NCBI RefSeq assembly: GCF_000935125.1
Contig: NZ_JRKI01000003.1
Span: 62,001-126,000 of the forward strand
From: Streptomyces natalensis ATCC 27448
GTDB lineage: Bacteria; Actinomycetota; Actinomycetes; Streptomycetales; Streptomycetaceae
Length of the DNA: 64,000 nt
Direction: 5' to 3'
Below the pieces are notes generated by a model. That model was given only the letters and a program-made list of their open reading frames with translations, searched no databases and was not told the DNA's origin. Made by a program: the position numbers and the translations under genes. Shown here piece by piece: positions 62,607 to 64,000 of this stretch (position 1 is the stretch's first letter; the number at the start of each line of letters is the position of its first letter).

Positions 62607-64000
62607 ATGGCTACGACCACACCAGCCGGTGTGCGGGGCGGCCACGCCAAGCACGGAGGCGGACAGCACGCCTCCCACGGGGCCCCCATGACGCACCGTC
62701 AGATCATGGAGGCGCTCTCCGGGCTGCTGCTCGGGATGTTCGTCGCCATCCTGTCCTCGACGATCGTCTCGAATGCGCTGCCGGAGATCATCCACGATCT
62801 GCACGGCGGGCAGAGCGCCTACACCTGGGTCGTGACGGCCGCACTGCTGTCGATGACCGCGTCCACGCCCCTGTGGGGCAAGCTCTCCGACCTGTTCAGC
62901 AAGAAGCTGCTGGTGCAGTTCGCGCTGGTCATCTACGTGGCCGGGTCGGTCGTCGCCGGACTGTCGCAGAACACCGGCATGCTGATCGCCTGCCGGGTGG
63001 TGCAGGGCATAGGCGTGGGCGGTCTGTCCGCCCTGGCCCAGATCGTGATGGCCGCGATGATCTCGCCGCGCGAGCGCGGCCGTTACAGCGGCTACCTCGG
63101 CGCCGTCTTCGCCGTCGCCACCGTCGGCGGACCGCTGCTCGGCGGCGTCATCACCGACACCAGCTGGCTCGGCTGGCGCTGGTGCTTCTACGTCGGCGTG
63201 CCGTTCGCCGTCATCGCCCTGATCGTGCTCCAGAAGACCCTGAAGCTGCCCGTCGTCAAGCGCGAGGGCGTCAAGGTCGACTGGGCGGGCGCCTTCTTCA
63301 TCAGCGCGGCGGTCTCGCTGCTGCTGGTGTGGGTGACGCTGGCGGGCGACAAGTACGACTGGCTGTCGTGGCAGACCGCCGCGATGGTCGGCGGCGCGGT
63401 CGTCCTCGGTGCGATCTTCCTCCTCATCGAGTCCAGGGCCGCGGAGCCGATCATCCCGCTGCGGCTGTTCCGCAACAAGACGATCACCCTGGCCTCGCTG
63501 GCCTCGCTGTTCGTCGGCGTCTCGATGTTCACCGGCACCGTGTTCTTCAGCCAGTACTTCCAGCTGGCCCGCGACAAGTCGCCGACGATGTCCGGCGTCA
63601 TGACCATCCCGATGATCGGCGGCCTGTTCATCTCGTCGACGGTCTCCGGCCAGGTCATCACCAAGACCGGCCGCTGGAAGGCATGGCTGGTCACCGGCGG
63701 TCTGCTGCTGACCGCGGGCCTCGGCCTGCTGAGCACCATCCGTTACGACACCGAGTACTGGCACATCGCGATCTTCATGGCGCTGATGGGCCTCGGCATC
63801 GGCATGATGATGCAGAACCTGGTCCTTGCCACGCAGAACCAGGTCGCCCCTCAGGACCTCGGTTCCGCCTCGTCCGTCGTGACCTTCTTCCGTTCCCTCG
63901 GCGGTGCGGTGGGCGTCTCGGCGCTCGGTGCGGTGCTCGGCAACCGCGTCACCCACTACGTCAAGGACGGCCTGGCCGACCTCGGCCCCAAGGGCGCCAA
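62607..64000 (+). CDS. MFS efflux transporter (DHA2, 14 spans), 3' end outside window
   Basis: Drug-type exporter, first 464 residues visible. After a His/Gly-rich N-terminus (about 1-30) come LLLGMFVAILSSTIVSNALP, the motif-A loop GKLSDLFSKKLLVQFALVI, GLSQNTGMLIACRVVQGIGV, and later GSASSVVTFFRSLGGAVGVS of the DHA2 group. ATG 62607 follows AAAGGAAC. The gene follows the MarR gene by 20 bases and is probably the pump it controls. The end is cut off by the window edge. Confidence 0.92.
   Translation, partial: MATTTPAGVRGGHAKHGGGQHASHGAPMTHRQIMEALSGLLLGMFVAILSSTIVSNALPEIIHDLHGGQSAYTWVVTAALLSMTASTPLWGKLSDLFSKKLLVQFALVIYVAGSVVAGLSQNTGMLIACRVVQGIGVGGLSALAQIVMAAMISPRERGRYSGYLGAVFAVATVGGPLLGGVITDTSWLGWRWCFYVGVPFAVIALIVLQKTLKLPVVKREGVKVDWAGAFFISAAVSLLLVWVTLAGDKYDWLSWQTAAMVGGAVVLGAIFLLIESRAAEPIIPLRLFRNKTITLASLASLFVGVSMFTGTVFFSQYFQLARDKSPTMSGVMTIPMIGGLFISSTVSGQVITKTGRWKAWLVTGGLLLTAGLGLLSTIRYDTEYWHIAIFMALMGLGIGMMMQNLVLATQNQVAPQDLGSASSVVTFFRSLGGAVGVSALGAVLGNRVTHYVKDGLADLGPKGA

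Overview
The window is about 64 kb of very GC-rich chromosomal DNA with the codon use, tRNA terminators and gene content of a Streptomyces. Markers are a two-domain geosmin synthase, a SigF/SigN-type sigma pair next to tadA and upp, a SigE-family sigma operon, a LAXTG sortase substrate, many MFS pumps with divergent regulators, and one in-frame TTA codon that would need the bldA tRNA. Most of the window looks like ordinary core or subcore chromosome. All functions below are read from sequence motifs and remembered family knowledge; no search was run.

Layout. 0-10 kb: two tandem membrane paralogs (the first cut by the window edge), an amidase diverging from a TetR gene over a perfect palindrome, a DUF998-like membrane protein, a fused ABC exporter, a 56-residue Gly/Arg/aromatic peptide gene, an unrecognised protein and an amino-acid permease. 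10-25 kb: a PAS-GAF-PP2C-ATPase phosphatase, a PucR regulator, a covalent-flavin oxidoreductase, geosmin synthase, a translationally coupled pair of small ATP-grasp enzymes, a Tat-exported amidohydrolase, and a GntR-MFS operon. 25-28.4 kb: a broken IS200/IS605 element whose RNA-like right end survives, then an AsnC regulator, dimethylargininase and ornithine aminotransferase.

28.4-36.5 kb: a TetR remnant fused to the tail of an XRE-family gene, a divergent MFS pump, an NfeD-like/flotillin pair, and MarR - P450 - ferredoxin - alcohol dehydrogenase. 36.5-45.4 kb: an MMPL exporter diverging from an ArsR-like gene over duplicated operators, a cell-wall-anchored Pro/Ser/Thr protein, a SigE-family sigma factor with its membrane partner, and a conserved block of LytR_C protein, upp, small basic protein, TadA partner, tadA and tRNA-Ser(CGA).

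45.4-50.8 kb: directly after the tRNA come a decayed ATP-grasp gene and a four-gene operon coding for a BKACE-like C-C lyase, an MFS transporter, a 7Fe ferredoxin and an NRAMP metal transporter. The first gene carries a TTA codon. This looks like an accessory island and is the best candidate for an undescribed system. 50.8-64 kb: a DUF2127 membrane protein with a Lys-rich partner, a 54-residue membrane peptide, a Dabb protein, SigF- and SigN-like factors, a lipoprotein, a patatin, a TetR/SDR pair with twin operators, a glycosyltransferase, a PhnB-like protein, an AraC/GyrI regulator, and a MarR-MFS operon that runs off the end.
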